In this document: one piece after another, positions 46,195 to 57,878 of the stretch
Numbering within the stretch: the first letter of the stretch is position 1
Layout: each line of letters starts with the position of its first letter
Source of the DNA: Aaosphaeria pasadenensis
Lineage: Eukaryota > Ascomycota > Dothideomycetes > Pleosporales
Length of the DNA: 64,000 nucleotides
NCBI GenBank assembly: GCA_022813625.1
Contig: JAKLMB010000043.1
Coordinates: 186,001 to 250,000 of the forward strand
Direction of reading: 5' to 3'
Position numbers and translations under genes: made by a program
The notes under the pieces: model-generated
The model's input: the letters and a program-made list of their open reading frames with translations, nothing else
What the model was told of the DNA's origin: nothing
The model's database searches: none

Positions 46195-49003
46195 ATGGAG
46201 AAACTACAGACGTTGCTCATAGCGAACCGAGGCGAGGTTGCGGTACGTACCTCGCGCGGCGTTAACCCACCTACTTGCCCCCACATGTTCCTTATTCCCG
46301 AAACGACAACCACACGCTGACATCATACATCGCAGGCCAGCATCTGCAAGACCGCAAAGAGATTGGGCGTGAAGGCCATTGCGATTTACATAGAAGAAGA
46401 TCGTAGTACCCAGCATGTTTCCGAGGCTGACGATGCTGTTCTTCTGCCCGGCAGGGACGTGGCTGCGTATGCGGACGAGGAGAATTTGCTGAGGATAGCG
46501 AGGGAGAAGAGTGTCGATGCTGTTATAACGGGGTATGAGACTCTGGCTGGGAATGCAAAATTTGCTCGTAGAGTTGTCGAGGCGGGAATGGTATGGGTTG
46601 GGCCGTCGCCGGAGTCGATAGAAGCGTTCGGTGACAAGCATGTTGCTCGAGGTCTGGCTGAGAAGGCCAACGTGCCTGTGGTCACCGGAACTGAAGGCCT
46701 GGTTGAAGATCAAGAGATGAAATGTTATCCAGAGAGTCGCCACGTCGAGGTGCAGGTGTTCGGCAATGGCAAAGGCCAGGCGATCCACTTCGGAGAGCGC
46801 GAATGTTCGATCCAAATACGACATCAGAAGATCATCGGTGAATGTCCAAGTCCGTTCGTCGAACAGCACCCAGGCTTGAGACAAAAGCTATGCGATGCTG
46901 CTGTGCGTCTCTCCGAGTCCACGAAGTACGGGTCAGCGGGAACTGTCCAGTATCTGGTTGATGATAAGTCCGGCGACTTCTTCTTCCTGGGTGTGAAGAC
47001 GCAGTTGCAGGCTGAACGTGGCGTCACAGAGCTCTGCTACGGAGTCGATCTAGTAGAGCTAATGCTGAGGCAGGCAGATGCCCAGCTAACTGGAAATGGT
47101 GGACTCGACGCGGAGGCACTGAAAGCGATGCAACCTTCAGGACCCAGTGGAACTGCTATTGGAGTGAGCATATACGCAGAGAATTCCCTAAGAGATCATG
47201 TTTTGTGCCCTGGCCCATTGCAGCAGGTCGAATGGAAACATGTGCCTGGTAGTCGCATCGACACTTGGGTGTCCGCCAATACTTGCATCTCGCCATACTA
47301 TTGTAAGCTCCCTTCACATTCCGATTTCTTCTCCCCCTAAAACTGACTCCAAAACCAAGCTCGAGACCCCTTAATCGCCAAAGCAATGGTCCTCCGACCG
47401 ACACGCGGCGATGCGATTTCAGGACTCCACAAACTACTCACCGCATCCTCCGTCTGTGGGCCCTCGACCAATCTCGAGTTTCTCACCTCTGTTCTTCAGG
47501 ACCCGAATTTCAATTACGGAAGCACATCCACGAACTTCCTCCAGTCCTTCGATTACCGTCCCTATGCTATCGATGTCGTCTCTGGAGGCGCTTTCACATT
47601 GATCGAGGACCTTCCCGGGCGCCCGGCAGCCGGCAGTGACTATTCGCACTCTGGGCCTATGGATCCACTGGCTTTCCAGATTGCGAACATGCTTGTTGGG
47701 AATCCACGCGAGAAAGAGGGACTCGAGATCACATCGGGCGGACCGGAGCTCCGCTTCGTTGCACCGGCCGTCGTTGCGCTCTGCGGCGCGTCGATGGAGA
47801 CAACACTGGACGACCGCGACTTTCCCATGTGGACCCGCGTCAGGATCGAAGCCGGACAGACACTCAAGATAGGGGCGACCAGCAGCGGCGGATGTCGTTC
47901 GTATCTAGCTGTGTACGGCGGTTTTCCGTCCGTCGCAGTGTGCCACGGTTCCAAGTCCACCCAGATGTTCAGCGACATTGGCTTCGGACTCGGCGGATAT
48001 CAAGGTCGAGCGCTCAAGTCTGGAGATCTGCTCCAAATCACTGCAGACGTACCTGCAGAGGAAACAATCGAGGCTGTTTCCATCCCCGATACCATTCGTC
48101 CGCAGTACAATTCGCACTGGGAGATCAAGGCGATGGTGGGCCCGCACGACGAGGGATTCTTCCTGCCCGAAGACCTCGACGCGATCTACAAGGCAAAATG
48201 GAAAGTCGAGGGCAAGGCCTCGAGGTGCGAGATACGGATCGATGGACCCAGAATGAAGTGGGCGCGCAAGAACGGCGGCGAAGCGGGATGGCAACCGGCC
48301 CATGTCTTCGAGTATGGGTCTCCGGTCGGGGTGTTGAATTGGTGGGGTGAGGGCTCCTACATCAGGGGTGTCGACGGTCCTACTTCCTATCCGTTCGTAA
48401 GTTGCACGACTGTCATCCGTGCCGAGTGGTGGAAGCTGGGGCAGATAAAGGCGGGGGATACGCTGACGTTTGTACGTGTGAGTCTGGAGGACGCACTGAA
48501 GAAAAGGAGGAAACTCGAGGCGTTTCTCTCCGGCATCGAGCGTGCGTTGCAGGGTGCCGGGACGTTTGACAGTATCGAGAGGTTACAAGGCTCTCCTGGC
48601 TGCCATGTAGATTTCCACGATGGAGATATAGGAAAAGCGATCGTTTGGAGTAAAGAAGGTGATGGAGACACACCGAGCGTCAAATTCCGCCAGGTAACGC
48701 CTTCCTCCGTTCACGAAAAATGGTCACTACTAACCAGCGCATCAGGCAGGTGACGACTTCCTAATAGTAGAATACGGCGACGGAACCACCCTTAATCCCA
48801 ACCTTCAATACTGGGTCACCACCCTCGACACAGCCTTGCACTCCTCTTCCACTCCGTCCAACATTCGAGAAAATCTCATAACTACACAGGGATGGTCCAC
48901 GACGCTCCTCATCCACTACGACGGCGCAACACTCGACCGAAACGAACTCCTCACGCACCTCCAGACCCTCGAGGCCCAACTCAGCGACAGTCGTGCGTTT
49001 TAG
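46195..49003 (+). CDS. Urea-carboxylase-like protein with defective biotin carboxylase part
   Basis: An 868-residue relative of the carboxylase half of fungal urea amidolyase. Exons 46195-46242, 46336-47302, 47360-48693 and 48746-49003 stay in frame. It starts like a biotin carboxylase (LLIANRGEVA, WVGPSPESIEAFGDKH). The ATP-grasp core is missing: GLVEDQE is followed at once by the later strand SRHVEVQVF, so about 70 residues with the Gly-rich ATP loop are gone. The conserved active-site segment (normally with E, N, R and H) reads FFFLGVKTQLQAERGVTE. After RDPLIAKAMVL comes a normal-looking AHS2 (KipA/PxpC) domain from about residue 410 (FTLIEDLPGR, SGPMDPLAFQIANMLVGN), then a short AHS1 (KipI/PxpB) part (DDFLIVEYGDG). 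No biotinyl domain follows. It cannot be a working urea carboxylase as modelled, yet has no stop or frameshift. Confidence 0.8.
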
Positions 49004-49532
49004 ATATCTTTGCCGCGAACGCCCCTGGTGTTGTTGACGTACTAATGGAGTTACCGGTGATCTTTGTTGACGTTTGGAGTCAGTATATACGAGGTGGCCT
49101 TTTCTTTTCCCTACGTGTACCTCTTTTTCTTGAGTTAGAGCTATCTCGATACAACATACCAGCGTTAAGTTACTGTTCCTTTTATTTTATCGCAATCGAA
49201 ACTTGATTTCTGAACACAAGTTACCAATTTCTCGGTCTCTCGCTAGGAAGTGGTAGGATGAGGTTGTGTGAATGGCTTTTGACTTGTCTTTTGTCTAATT
49301 GATATTTGATATACAATGATTACAACCCTCTATATCGCTCATGAGATAATAGCAACCTGACGTCTAATGTCTAATCAGCTCTAGCGATGCATTTAATGCC
49401 TCTATGCCTCCGCCGAATCCAATCTACACTCCCTAATAGACACCACGCCATTCACGCCTCCCTCCACACTCCCATCCCTCCCCAAGCGCTGCAGGATTAC
49501 GCAAACGAGGTACAGTGAAGTAACCGGGAAGC
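49004..49532. other. Intergenic between convergent genes
   Basis: 3' flanks only. I looked for an in-frame continuation of the urea-carboxylase-like gene (rest of AHS1, biotinyl MKM motif) and did not see one. Confidence 0.5.
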
Positions 49533-51994
49533 TCAAACAGCAGGCAGATACGCAGGACGGTTCAACCCAACCCACGGCCCCCTCGGACCCACCATCTCAG
49601 GCCGCAGGTCCTGGATCCTCGTGACGCCGATGTTGCGCATCGTGTTCGTGATTTCTTCTTGCATGACTGGTAATTTATCTCCGTTAGCTTTCTGTATCTC
49701 CCTCTCGCAACGTCTAGGAAGGGAAAAAGGACGAAGAAAGAGAAAAAGAAGAAGGGGAAAAAACTCACTCTCCATAACCCTGTACACCCCCTCCTCCCCA
49801 TGTGTCCCATTAGCATACAACACGGGCCTTCCCAGCCCCACGGCCTTCGCACCCAGCGCGAGAGCCTTGACGACGTCCGCGCCGCTGCGCACGCCGCCGT
49901 CAATCATGATCTCCGTTTTGCTGAAGAGGTCGGGCCGCAGGGCGCGGATCTCGTAGAGGACGTCGATGGGGGCGGGTGCGTAGTCGGCTTGGCGGCCGCC
50001 GTGGTTGGACTGTGAAGATTTCTGAGTTGAGTGGGGTGGGGAAGGGGGGAGGGGACGTACGAGGATGACGGCTTCGACGCCGGCGTCGACGCAGAGTTGG
50101 ACGTCTTCGAGGGATTGGACGCCTTTGACTATTATGGGGAGGGTGGTGTGGCGCTGGGAATGGCGTTAGTTATGGGGTTGTCTCGATCGCTTGGATGGGG
50201 AGGGTACGTACGCGGATGAAGCTGATGTCGTCCCATGTAAGGTTAGTGTCCTGGTACCCGCTTATCTGCTGAGACACCGAGAGAGCCTTTGAGCCTGAAC
50301 CGCTTGCAGAAGAAGACGAAGAGGGTGGGGATGGAGAAGCAGTGTTCGATTTCGCCTTAGTGCGGACGTCTAGGGTGCGCTTGGATTGCCAGCATACGTC
50401 GACGGTGAAGACGATGGCCTTGACGCCTAGTTGTTCAACTTTGCGGAGGAGTTGCTCGGAGGCGGAGCGGTCTTTGTTGAGATAGATCTGGTGGATTGGG
50501 GTTAGATACTCGGATGTTGCTGTGTGGTAATGGAGGGACTTCTTACCTGGAAGAAGAGGGACTGGCCATCCATGGTCGAATCTACCATCTCCTCAATGCT
50601 GCAACTGGCATTGCACGAGATCTACGAATATTGTCAATACACGCATGACACTCCCTCCGTTCAGCCAGTCTATTACTCACCATCTGTACAATATTGCAAT
50701 TGCCCGCTGCCTTGGTCAAATTGATCTCCCCGAGAGGATGACCAAGCTTCGCCATCGCAGCTGGAGAGATGAAAACCGGCATAGCCGTAGGTATGCCCAG
50801 GATGGAAGACTCAGTGGAGCCAGTGCTCGTGTCGCGAAGGATGCGTGGACGGAAGAAGTACCGTTGGAACGCATCGCGGTTTTCGAAGAAGGCTGTTCAC
50901 AACACATTAGCATATATTCAACCAATCCCTACCAAAGATGCAAATTCCGAATCACAGCGTTAGGATAAGGGGATCTCACTTCTCTCCTCGTCCGCTGCGC
51001 TGCGGTAGTACGCCCAAGCGGTCTCGCTCAGCACGCGCTGGGCCCAGTGCTCGAAGTCGTTCAGCAGCAGCATGTTCTGCGCGGCAGGCATCTCCTGACG
51101 GGCCAGCTCCCGCGCGAGCTCCTCGTCCGTGACGACCTTCTCCTCCTCAGCAGGGAGGGTGTCTGGGTCGACGCGGCCGAGGAGACATTCTTCGGGGAGG
51201 GTGCCCAGTACGCCTGGTGGGTGGAGGAGATCGAATGTTTCGCTGGATTATGTACATGTGAGCAATTGATCGTGCTGGTGTTTTTGGTGCAAGAGAGTGG
51301 AAACATACGTAGCGTCCTTGCCGGCCTTTGCGAGAATCGCGTGCTCGCCACCTGGATGGATCTTGAGGAAGTCGGTCACGTCGTATACGGAGCCCTAGTG
51401 TTCCAAATTGTGAGCTGTGCCTCGATATATGAATCAGGGGAAATGGGGAGTGTTGGCTACCTTGATGATGACCCAGCAGTCGTCCGCAGAGACATGTTTC
51501 TGGATCTCGTCGAATGATATTAAAGTCGAGTCGCTGTCGGATGTGCTTTGCTCGTCTTCGTCCTCTTCCTCGTCCTCATCTTTCTCATTATTAGTCGAGT
51601 CATTGGAGTCGTCTGAATCGTCGCGGTTCTGAGTCGCAACGCCCTGTCACAAAAAAATCAGTGTCTCTTCCACAACTGCACATCGCTTACGCGCCCGCCA
51701 CATTCAACTCACCGCTGCAAGTCCCGCAATTCCAATTGAACTCGCGATAACTGTCCTCGAGCTCCTTGGGGGTGCGTGTCTACCCTCAAAGCCATCCTCC
51801 TGCGACTTTGGCAGCGACTGGCGCTGTCGCGTCGTCGTCGAGAGCTGTCGCGAGGTGGTCCATTGCCGACATCCGGCGTTCCGTTGCCGACGCAGGGAGG
51901 TCAAACGCCGATGGCCACCAGCAGCGAAGCGCTCCTCGGTGAGGCGGAGGATGGCCTTCGAGGTGCTTAGCAGGCAAGGTCGATGCGAGAACAT
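49533..51994 (-). CDS. CYB2: L-lactate dehydrogenase (cytochrome), flavocytochrome b2
   Basis: A 614-residue mitochondrial enzyme that oxidises L-lactate to pyruvate and passes electrons to cytochrome c. Ten exons: 51994-51713, 51643-51461, 51394-51309, 51242-50980, 50892-50681, 50621-50547, 50487-50212, 50153-50061, 50009-49769, 49666-49533. Exon 1 is Arg/Ser-rich, as a mitochondrial presequence, and ends in a hydrophobic stretch (ASSIGIAGLAAV), fitting intermembrane-space sorting. An acidic linker (DEDEEEDEDE) precedes the cytochrome b5 domain with heme motif IHPGG. The FMN domain shows FISPAAMAKLGHP, QIYLNKDR, FTVDV, IIVKGVQ and SNHGGRQ (catalytic His and Arg), then MIDGGVRSGADVVKAL. A Ser/Pro-rich loop in exon 7 sits where the yeast enzyme has a protease-sensitive loop. 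Substrate could be another 2-hydroxy acid, but the b5 fusion favours lactate. Confidence 0.92.
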
Positions 51995-52772
51995 GGCTGC
52001 ATGTCAGTTTCTGCGCAAGCAAAGCGATGAAGTAGAGAGAAAGGTTTAGGAGTTGTTGACTTGGAAGATTTATTGAATTATGGGACATGTAGCTATTATG
52101 TATCCGGACTGGTCGAGCTTTGAGGTCTTTTTTTCTGGAACGCCGACTGGGGGCGGAAGACGGGAAAAGAAACCCCACGGGCGGTGGCAGCCAGATGGTG
52201 GAGAACTTGAACTGACTCGCTCCGCTTTGGGAAATTTTCCCCTACACCCACGCCCATGAGCCTATGGGAAGAGATGAAGCATAATGGAATGGGGATAGTT
52301 TGGATTAGTAGCACTCCTGTTCCTTGCACGAGTATGGGGAGAACATGATTGTGCCGAGCAGTCGAGGAGCTTGAGGTGGGTTGGCTATGACGCAGACTCG
52401 ACTGGACCCTCCACTCGCTTTTCCTAGTCAAATCATTAGTGTGCGAGGATCGGAATCGGAGACTGTTGCACGAATTGGACTTCGTAGATATTTAATGTTG
52501 AAGGATGAATTCATTCATTGCTGGAGCGATTGAGATGGCTGTATAGTAGAGATGGGAAGAGAGATTGTAGAACGCCATCATAGCATCCATTCCCATTACG
52601 TCCCTTTGCTTCCTTGGTTACGGGAGTTGTAATAACGCTCGAAATTCCTCTACTGATCTCCCTTGTTGAAGCTACTCTTTATCTTCCATCTCTCTTTCTC
52701 ACGATATCAGTACGGTTCGCCGAGATATCATGCAAACGAACCACGTTCCCCGGGCTGGGTGAACAACTGGGT

Positions 52773-52796
52773 CACGTGCCGTACTATGATCACGTG
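52773..52796. promoter_or_regulatory. Pair of CACGTG boxes, 18 bp apart
   Basis: CACGTG at 52773-52778 and again at 52791-52796. It is a core site for basic helix-loop-helix regulators in fungi. It lies about 780 bp upstream of the lactate dehydrogenase start and 1.5 kb from the secreted-protein gene, so its target is unclear. Confidence 0.3.
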
Positions 52797-53708
52797 CTAC
52801 ACACCCATTAGGGAGGGTACTTGAGATACTTTGACGGTCAACCTATTCAATTACCCCAATTAATCATTGTTTGATCTACTATCATCGTTTGGAGGGACGG
52901 AAGTGTTCTCCAACTAAAGGCAACCAAACATGTTCACGTCGTTTCGATATGGGATCTTTATTGTGTAGAAATGGTATGCACATGCCCTATAAAGCTGTCG
53001 GTGCAGACCGGGCCTCAAAGCAATCATTAGTTCGGGTCTCACGAGATGGAGGTGGCGCTGGATGGTTTGGCTGTGCAGTTTTGGTACCAGTTCAGGTGCG
53101 TTGGCGGCGGATTTCGAAGTATGCCAACGCATCACGTCAAGCCACATGAGCTACTACATGGTATGATGCACAGGGGTAGAGACAGTTCGAATGCATTTTA
53201 AGGTGTGCCGAAAGGAACAGAAGTGCCTGGTCTTACACCTGCGATTCACAAGGAGGGTGCGAGAGGGTTGAAACTGCCATGTATTGCGGGCTTTGTGGCG
53301 ATGGATGTCAAGAATAAAATCGATAGAACGGCTGATAGTTGAAAGAAAACAGAAGAACGCATCTGGTTTGGGAATATAGGGATGGCTGTTGACCAGTGGC
53401 TGTCTATTGTATTCGGACAATGTCAGTAACCATGCACGCACATAGGGGAGTATTCGTCGGTGACGGAATTTACCACTCGATGATCCCTGGGACTGGGTAT
53501 GGCTTTGCTCTCCCATAGAATCACAAATCGCTGTTGAGATTGTAACTGCGGTGAGAAGGGATTTTTCTAGATGAACTCTACGCCGAATACGTCTCGCCGT
53601 ACTCGATAATCTGTCACCGATGTTGCATGTCCCAGTGTTTCGGGAAATGGGATAGCGTTTATGAGAATGAATTCTCGAAATTGCTAAGAGACCCTTGGGT
53701 TGCCTTGC

Positions 53709-53966
53709 CTATAGGAAGAATGTTTTGGTCTTAACCGTGGTACAGGCGCCATCGGAACAGCGAACCGCATCGCAAAAGTTTATTGGTTGTGCGCAGAATA
53801 CTCTGTTGCCTCTCTCGCAACATATAGAACCATGGCCGAGGTAACAAAAATCTTTTCTGTACTCATGTGCACATAAATGTTGCACATCAACTAACTGCGC
53901 ACAGGCGTTCCGATACTCTTTACAGAGCTTTAATGGCTGGAATGAACTCCGACATCGTTGATCCAC
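53709..53966 (-). CDS. Possible cysteine-rich small open frame (uncertain)
   Basis: An open frame of up to 85 residues contains 11 cysteines, spaced CX6CX9CX8CX8CCX7CX6CX4CX4C after the first. The density is high for chance and resembles small secreted cysteine-rich proteins. However, there is no ATG (the frame opens at a GTG after a stop), and I found no upstream exon with a signal peptide. It may be a last exon of an unseen gene, a relic or chance. Confidence 0.25.
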   Translation of the reverse strand: MDQRCRSSFQPLKLCKEYRNACAQLVDVQHLCAHEYRKDFCYLGHGSICCERGNRVFCAQPINFCDAVRCSDGACTTVKTKTFFL

Positions 53967-54272
53967 GGATATTGATTATATTATGTTTCTCTTTCATGGA
54001 AATGATAGGACTGGATAGAAATGTGGTTACGAAATATTGGGAAATCTATGAAGTCAACGAATAGCATGACGCCCAGGTCCTCATAACCACAACCACCTTA
54101 GATGGTATTGCATTGTGGCAAGCTATACTCCACCTTTTGGAGTCCAACCGTTTCCAGTCTCTCAGATACATAAGATGGCAGGAATTTCCTCATTTTTGCT
54201 CCTCATCACTCATTCTCCATCACATCGCAATCCCACCCACTATCACTCATCAGCTCTCATCTATCACTCATC

Positions 54273-55324
54273 ATGAAATTGTCGCCGCTCTGCGTCACAC
54301 TCGTTATGAGTGTCGCGCTCTCGGCACCTGTGCCATCATTCCCATCGCAGCCAGCTCATGGCTCCGAGGCAGTAAGTCATTTCTTTACGCATTGAAATCA
54401 ACGATTAATCGACCACCTATCTTCCTGTTGGCTTCATATTAATCCTTTGAAGCTCACAAAGTTGGAGGATCCCACTTCGTGGATTGGTTGGGATGACCCC
54501 AACGACAGTCGTTTTGTTCGTTACTGGAACGACGTGAGGACGAACCATCATCGATGGCATTTTCCACTCATGCTGACGTACAATAACAGAAAGTTGACAC
54601 TGCCATCATCCACTGGGATAATAATGTAAGTACAGCCAGTGTCCACTTAACACTTCCCCTCAGTAACAGCAGATCAACCACCCGACCATCGTCGATGACA
54701 TTTTTTATTCATCCTACTAACACAACAACAGTATGGGAAACGCTCGGTGCCTGTAGTAGACCCATCCATAGATATGAAGCGTTTCGTGCCTGTAACGCCA
54801 TCCAATGCGGAGGTCTCAAGCAATGCCACGGCTGGAGCCAACGCCGACCTTCCAAAGTACAATTCCCACATCACGAATGCCGACGAGAAGAAGGTACGCA
54901 TTCCATTGCAAAACTTCATTTCTGTTCTCTTTTGTCCGCTAACCGCTTATCCTAGATCGCTCTCAAAAACCATTCTGCAATCATCCGGCTCCCCTGCCCA
55001 GCCATCTGCGACAAGCTCGCAGCGCGGTCACGATCCTTCAATCCCAAGAAGTGCCGCACCCTATGCTACAGGAGCGAGAGCGACCGACAGCAGCCGCAGA
55101 AGAAGAAGATGACCAAGCGCCTCTTTAACAATTGGGTGAGTCACAATCCATCCATCCATCATTCCCTTCGCTCCCGTATGAATATTCATTTGCTAATCTG
55201 TTCCGAGTAGTTTTGGGATGCGTTGGGAGCATGGTTTGGTTATGATTTTGACCAGACTATGCCTATGCTTGACGGTCAACCGGAATGGGTCGACCGTGAT
55301 CCCATTCATTGGGGCTTCCAATAG
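54273..55324 (+). CDS. Predicted small secreted protein, six exons, dibasic sites
   Basis: I do not recognise a family. Six exons give 223 residues: 54273-54371, 54453-54533, 54590-54625, 54732-54893, 54956-55135, 55211-55324. Every exon length is a multiple of three (all introns phase 0). The N-terminus is a clear signal peptide (MKLSPLCVTLVMSVALSAP). Exon 2 is Trp/Asp-rich (SWIGWDDPNDSRFVRYW). Exon 4 holds two KR sites, each followed by a similar string (KRSVPVVDPS and KRFVPVTPS), and one NAT glycosylation site. Exon 5 has four Cys in two CX3C pairs and ends KKKMTKR. Exon 6 is aromatic (FWDALGAWFGYDFD). Exon 2 could start at 54462 instead. KR sites suggest Kex2 processing, so a peptide precursor or effector-like protein is possible. 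Confidence 0.68.
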
Positions 55325-55803
55325 ATAGCCGTCGTCCCAACGGACGCACCGGCCACCGGCGGGCTGTGCTGTTGGATTTACACATCTAGTGCAAGGTTGA
55401 TCAACTGGTTGCATTCTTCTGGATTAGATAGGTTGATGGACGACCGGCCTCTTGGTACTTGGTACTAGGCATCATTCGTAGAACCCATGGACTGGGAATG
55501 GATGATCCTTTGCATTGACTAGTTGGTAGTAACTAAGTCTTCTATACTGCTATTTAGTGCTTTGAGGTTCATTTCGCAAAGTGTTGTCTTCGTGTTCTTG
55601 CCTTGTCTCTGTGTGCTCAATCCACACTTCAAATACTGTTGCTTCACTTTTGAGGCGCGATCCAGGGTTTTGTTTGACGCGCCTCGTCCCAGTGATTTCG
55701 AAAGTAGATATCGTGGTTACCATTTTGTAGCCCCATATCAAACGCCCGTCCTTCAGTTCTGTAGCCTCAGTTTCCTAATGAGCCTTTACATCCACCCACC
55801 ACC
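55325..55803. other. Intergenic between convergent genes
   Basis: 3' flanks of the secreted-protein gene and of the GDSL esterase. Nothing else is seen. Confidence 0.55.
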
Positions 55804-56964
55804 TCAGATTGCACTTCTCATCCACAATACTACCAAGTGCCCCACCGCAAAGCACATCCACGTCGACATCGAAATCGCCGAAAACCTACTCGACGATCCA
55901 TTTCGAGAAGGCCTTGAGGAAGATCGATCAGCCGTCAACACCTCGTTACCACGGAGCTGTGCCGCGATCTCAGCAGCCATCGCCCTGTGGATCGGCGGCG
56001 TCGGATGCAGTGCGTCAAGCCAGAAGAACTCCCTCTGCGGGCGACCGCAATCATCGCTTTCCTCATCCTCATTGTACGTTCGCCTGTTATCAATAATCAG
56101 TGCTTCATTCTACAGAGTGGGGAAATTGCAGCAAACGTACCTCGAGTAAGCAGGGCAGGACCCCGTGGTGTTTCTGTAGCCCGTAGTCTCTGTTCTACTC
56201 TGTGGATCATCTAACACCTCGTTGTATAGAGAGTACGTGTCGAGCAGATAGACGGCAATGTCTTCGTGTTTCTGGACCATCCCGCTCGCCATGTCCATAA
56301 TGCGTCCATTGAAATCTTCCACGGACTCTTTGTTCCGCGCGACGTTGCGATCGCCCTCCGCGACTGTGAACGGCGCGCGGTGGATTGGGGGAACGTTCAT
56401 GATGAGGAAGTTGCGCGCGCCTGCCCGGTACAGTTTCTCCATGTATTTGGTGTAGGTGTCTGAGATGAGTGCGGCGTACTCTGTGCGGTTGTCCATTTTG
56501 TAGAAGAAGTTGACGTCGTTTATGCCGAAGAAGGTGGCGAAGAGCGTGTTGTCAGGACGCCAGGTCGTCAGGTTCACGTTGTTCTCGGCGTAGAAGGGGA
56601 GGAAGAAACGATCTACCTGGTGGTCGAATGGCCGGAATATGCTCTCTGAGCCGAAGCTGTCGATGCTGGCGCCGCCCCTGGCGAAGTTGTAGGTCGACAC
56701 GTAGGAGTCGTTGTAGTTAAGTGTGAGGAAGTCGATCCAGTTTCGTCCGTTTGAGAAAGTACGGCCAGGAAATGCTGGGTTTCCAAATGCGTTCGATGGG
56801 TTTGGTTGTGTTCCGTTTGGTTCGAAGCCGGTTGCCGTGTAAGAGTCGCCAAAGACGAAGATGTTGTCTATTTCATCCCAGCCCCTCCATTGTGACGCCG
56901 ATTGCGCAAAAGTTCCAGCGAAAAAGCAGAAAGTAAAGAACGAACGGCTCCAAAATGCCAGCAT
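55804..56964 (-). CDS. Secreted GDSL esterase (CE16-like)
   Basis: A 367-residue SGNH/GDSL hydrolase in two exons: 56964-56141 and 56083-55804. Residues 1-20 are a signal peptide. Catalytic blocks are visible: FGDSYTATG (Ser about 41), FARGGAS (Gly of block II, about 97), FFGINDVN (Asn about 149) and, in exon 2, WLDALHPTPPIHRA with the Asp and His about 300. Without the second exon the enzyme would lack its Asp-His pair, so the intron is strongly supported. Fungal members with this layout are acetyl- or plant-polysaccharide esterases. The C-terminus ends in a hydrophobic stretch (WMCFAVGHLVVLWM) after a Ser-rich region and may be a membrane or GPI-type anchor signal. Confidence 0.87.
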
Positions 56965-57878
56965 AATGAAGCGCTATACTATTAATACAACGTGAAGAAT
57001 GAATTCATCGACAAAGCGATTAGGAATTACAAATGGGCTAGAATACCATTCAATTATTTCAACGGGGTAAAGTAGCCTTAAAAGAAAAAACTACAACATG
57101 CTAGCCAACATCGTTATACAATAGAGACAATTGAAGTCACAAAGTCGGATTCAACAGGCCGACATTGTTTTGAGTATTTGGTGTCAGAGCAAGAAGTCAT
57201 GTTGCATATCTTGAGACTTGGTTAGGCGGCTGAGGCTTTTCCGTTCCCTTTCGGGTTGACCCCAGATGTGATTTGGCATAGGGTTGTTGTCGCAGAGCAC
57301 TTTACCCGGGCGAATGCATCATGCGTGGTCAAATGGGGAACCAAGCACAGGCCAGACCCGACTAAAAGAAGAGAACAAAAATCTCTTTTGCTGCATGGAA
57401 GTCTGGGGAATGCTTATTTCTAGCTTGCAATAGCAAGCAAGCATTTTCTGGAATGGAATTCGCCCATTCAAGTGCAGGTATACCACGAGGACGCAACGCC
57501 ACCTCCAGGGTTTGCGCAATGTTGTGCATTCGCAAATGCAATCCCCGGTTTCAATGCCATAAGTACGAGATGTAGAGTCAAATAACAAGCAGCCCCGACT
57601 CATGCTATTGTCAGGAGATTTCTCTTTAACGACATGTAAGCCTTTCTCATGACGAGTCTGGAGCTTGCGACACCTTTAGTCCTTATATCCATATCATGTA
57701 AATACTCGCCGTTGCTCGTTCCTGCTACAACACCCGAACAATATGCCGGCCACTATACAGCCGCTCCTAGCACCCGAGAGGTGCATCATCTAGGAGATTG
57801 ACTATCATTCACGGCGGTTTCGACATTGGTTGATAAAGTCACACAACGCCAGAACTGTACAGACTCAAACTGGACGAT
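56965..57878. other. Intergenic 0.9 kb
   Basis: Promoter of the GDSL gene and 3' flank of the HET gene. The open frame at 57319-57603 has no features. Confidence 0.55.

Larger units (their letters stand above)
51995..54272. other. Intergenic 2.3 kb
   Basis: Apart from a possible Cys-rich frame at 53709-53966 and a pair of CACGTG boxes at 52773-52796, I see nothing gene-like. Several unrelated short open frames were discounted. Confidence 0.5.

Noticed and set aside
46195..49003. Functional urea amidolyase or urea carboxylase
   Set aside because: The ATP-grasp core, key catalytic residues and biotinyl domain are missing, so the normal function is not supported.
55523..56149. 208-codon plus-strand open frame with a hydrophobic start
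   Set aside because: It lies opposite exon 2 of the GDSL esterase, which supplies that enzyme's Asp-His motif (WLDALHPT). The plus-strand frame has no motif and is a shadow.
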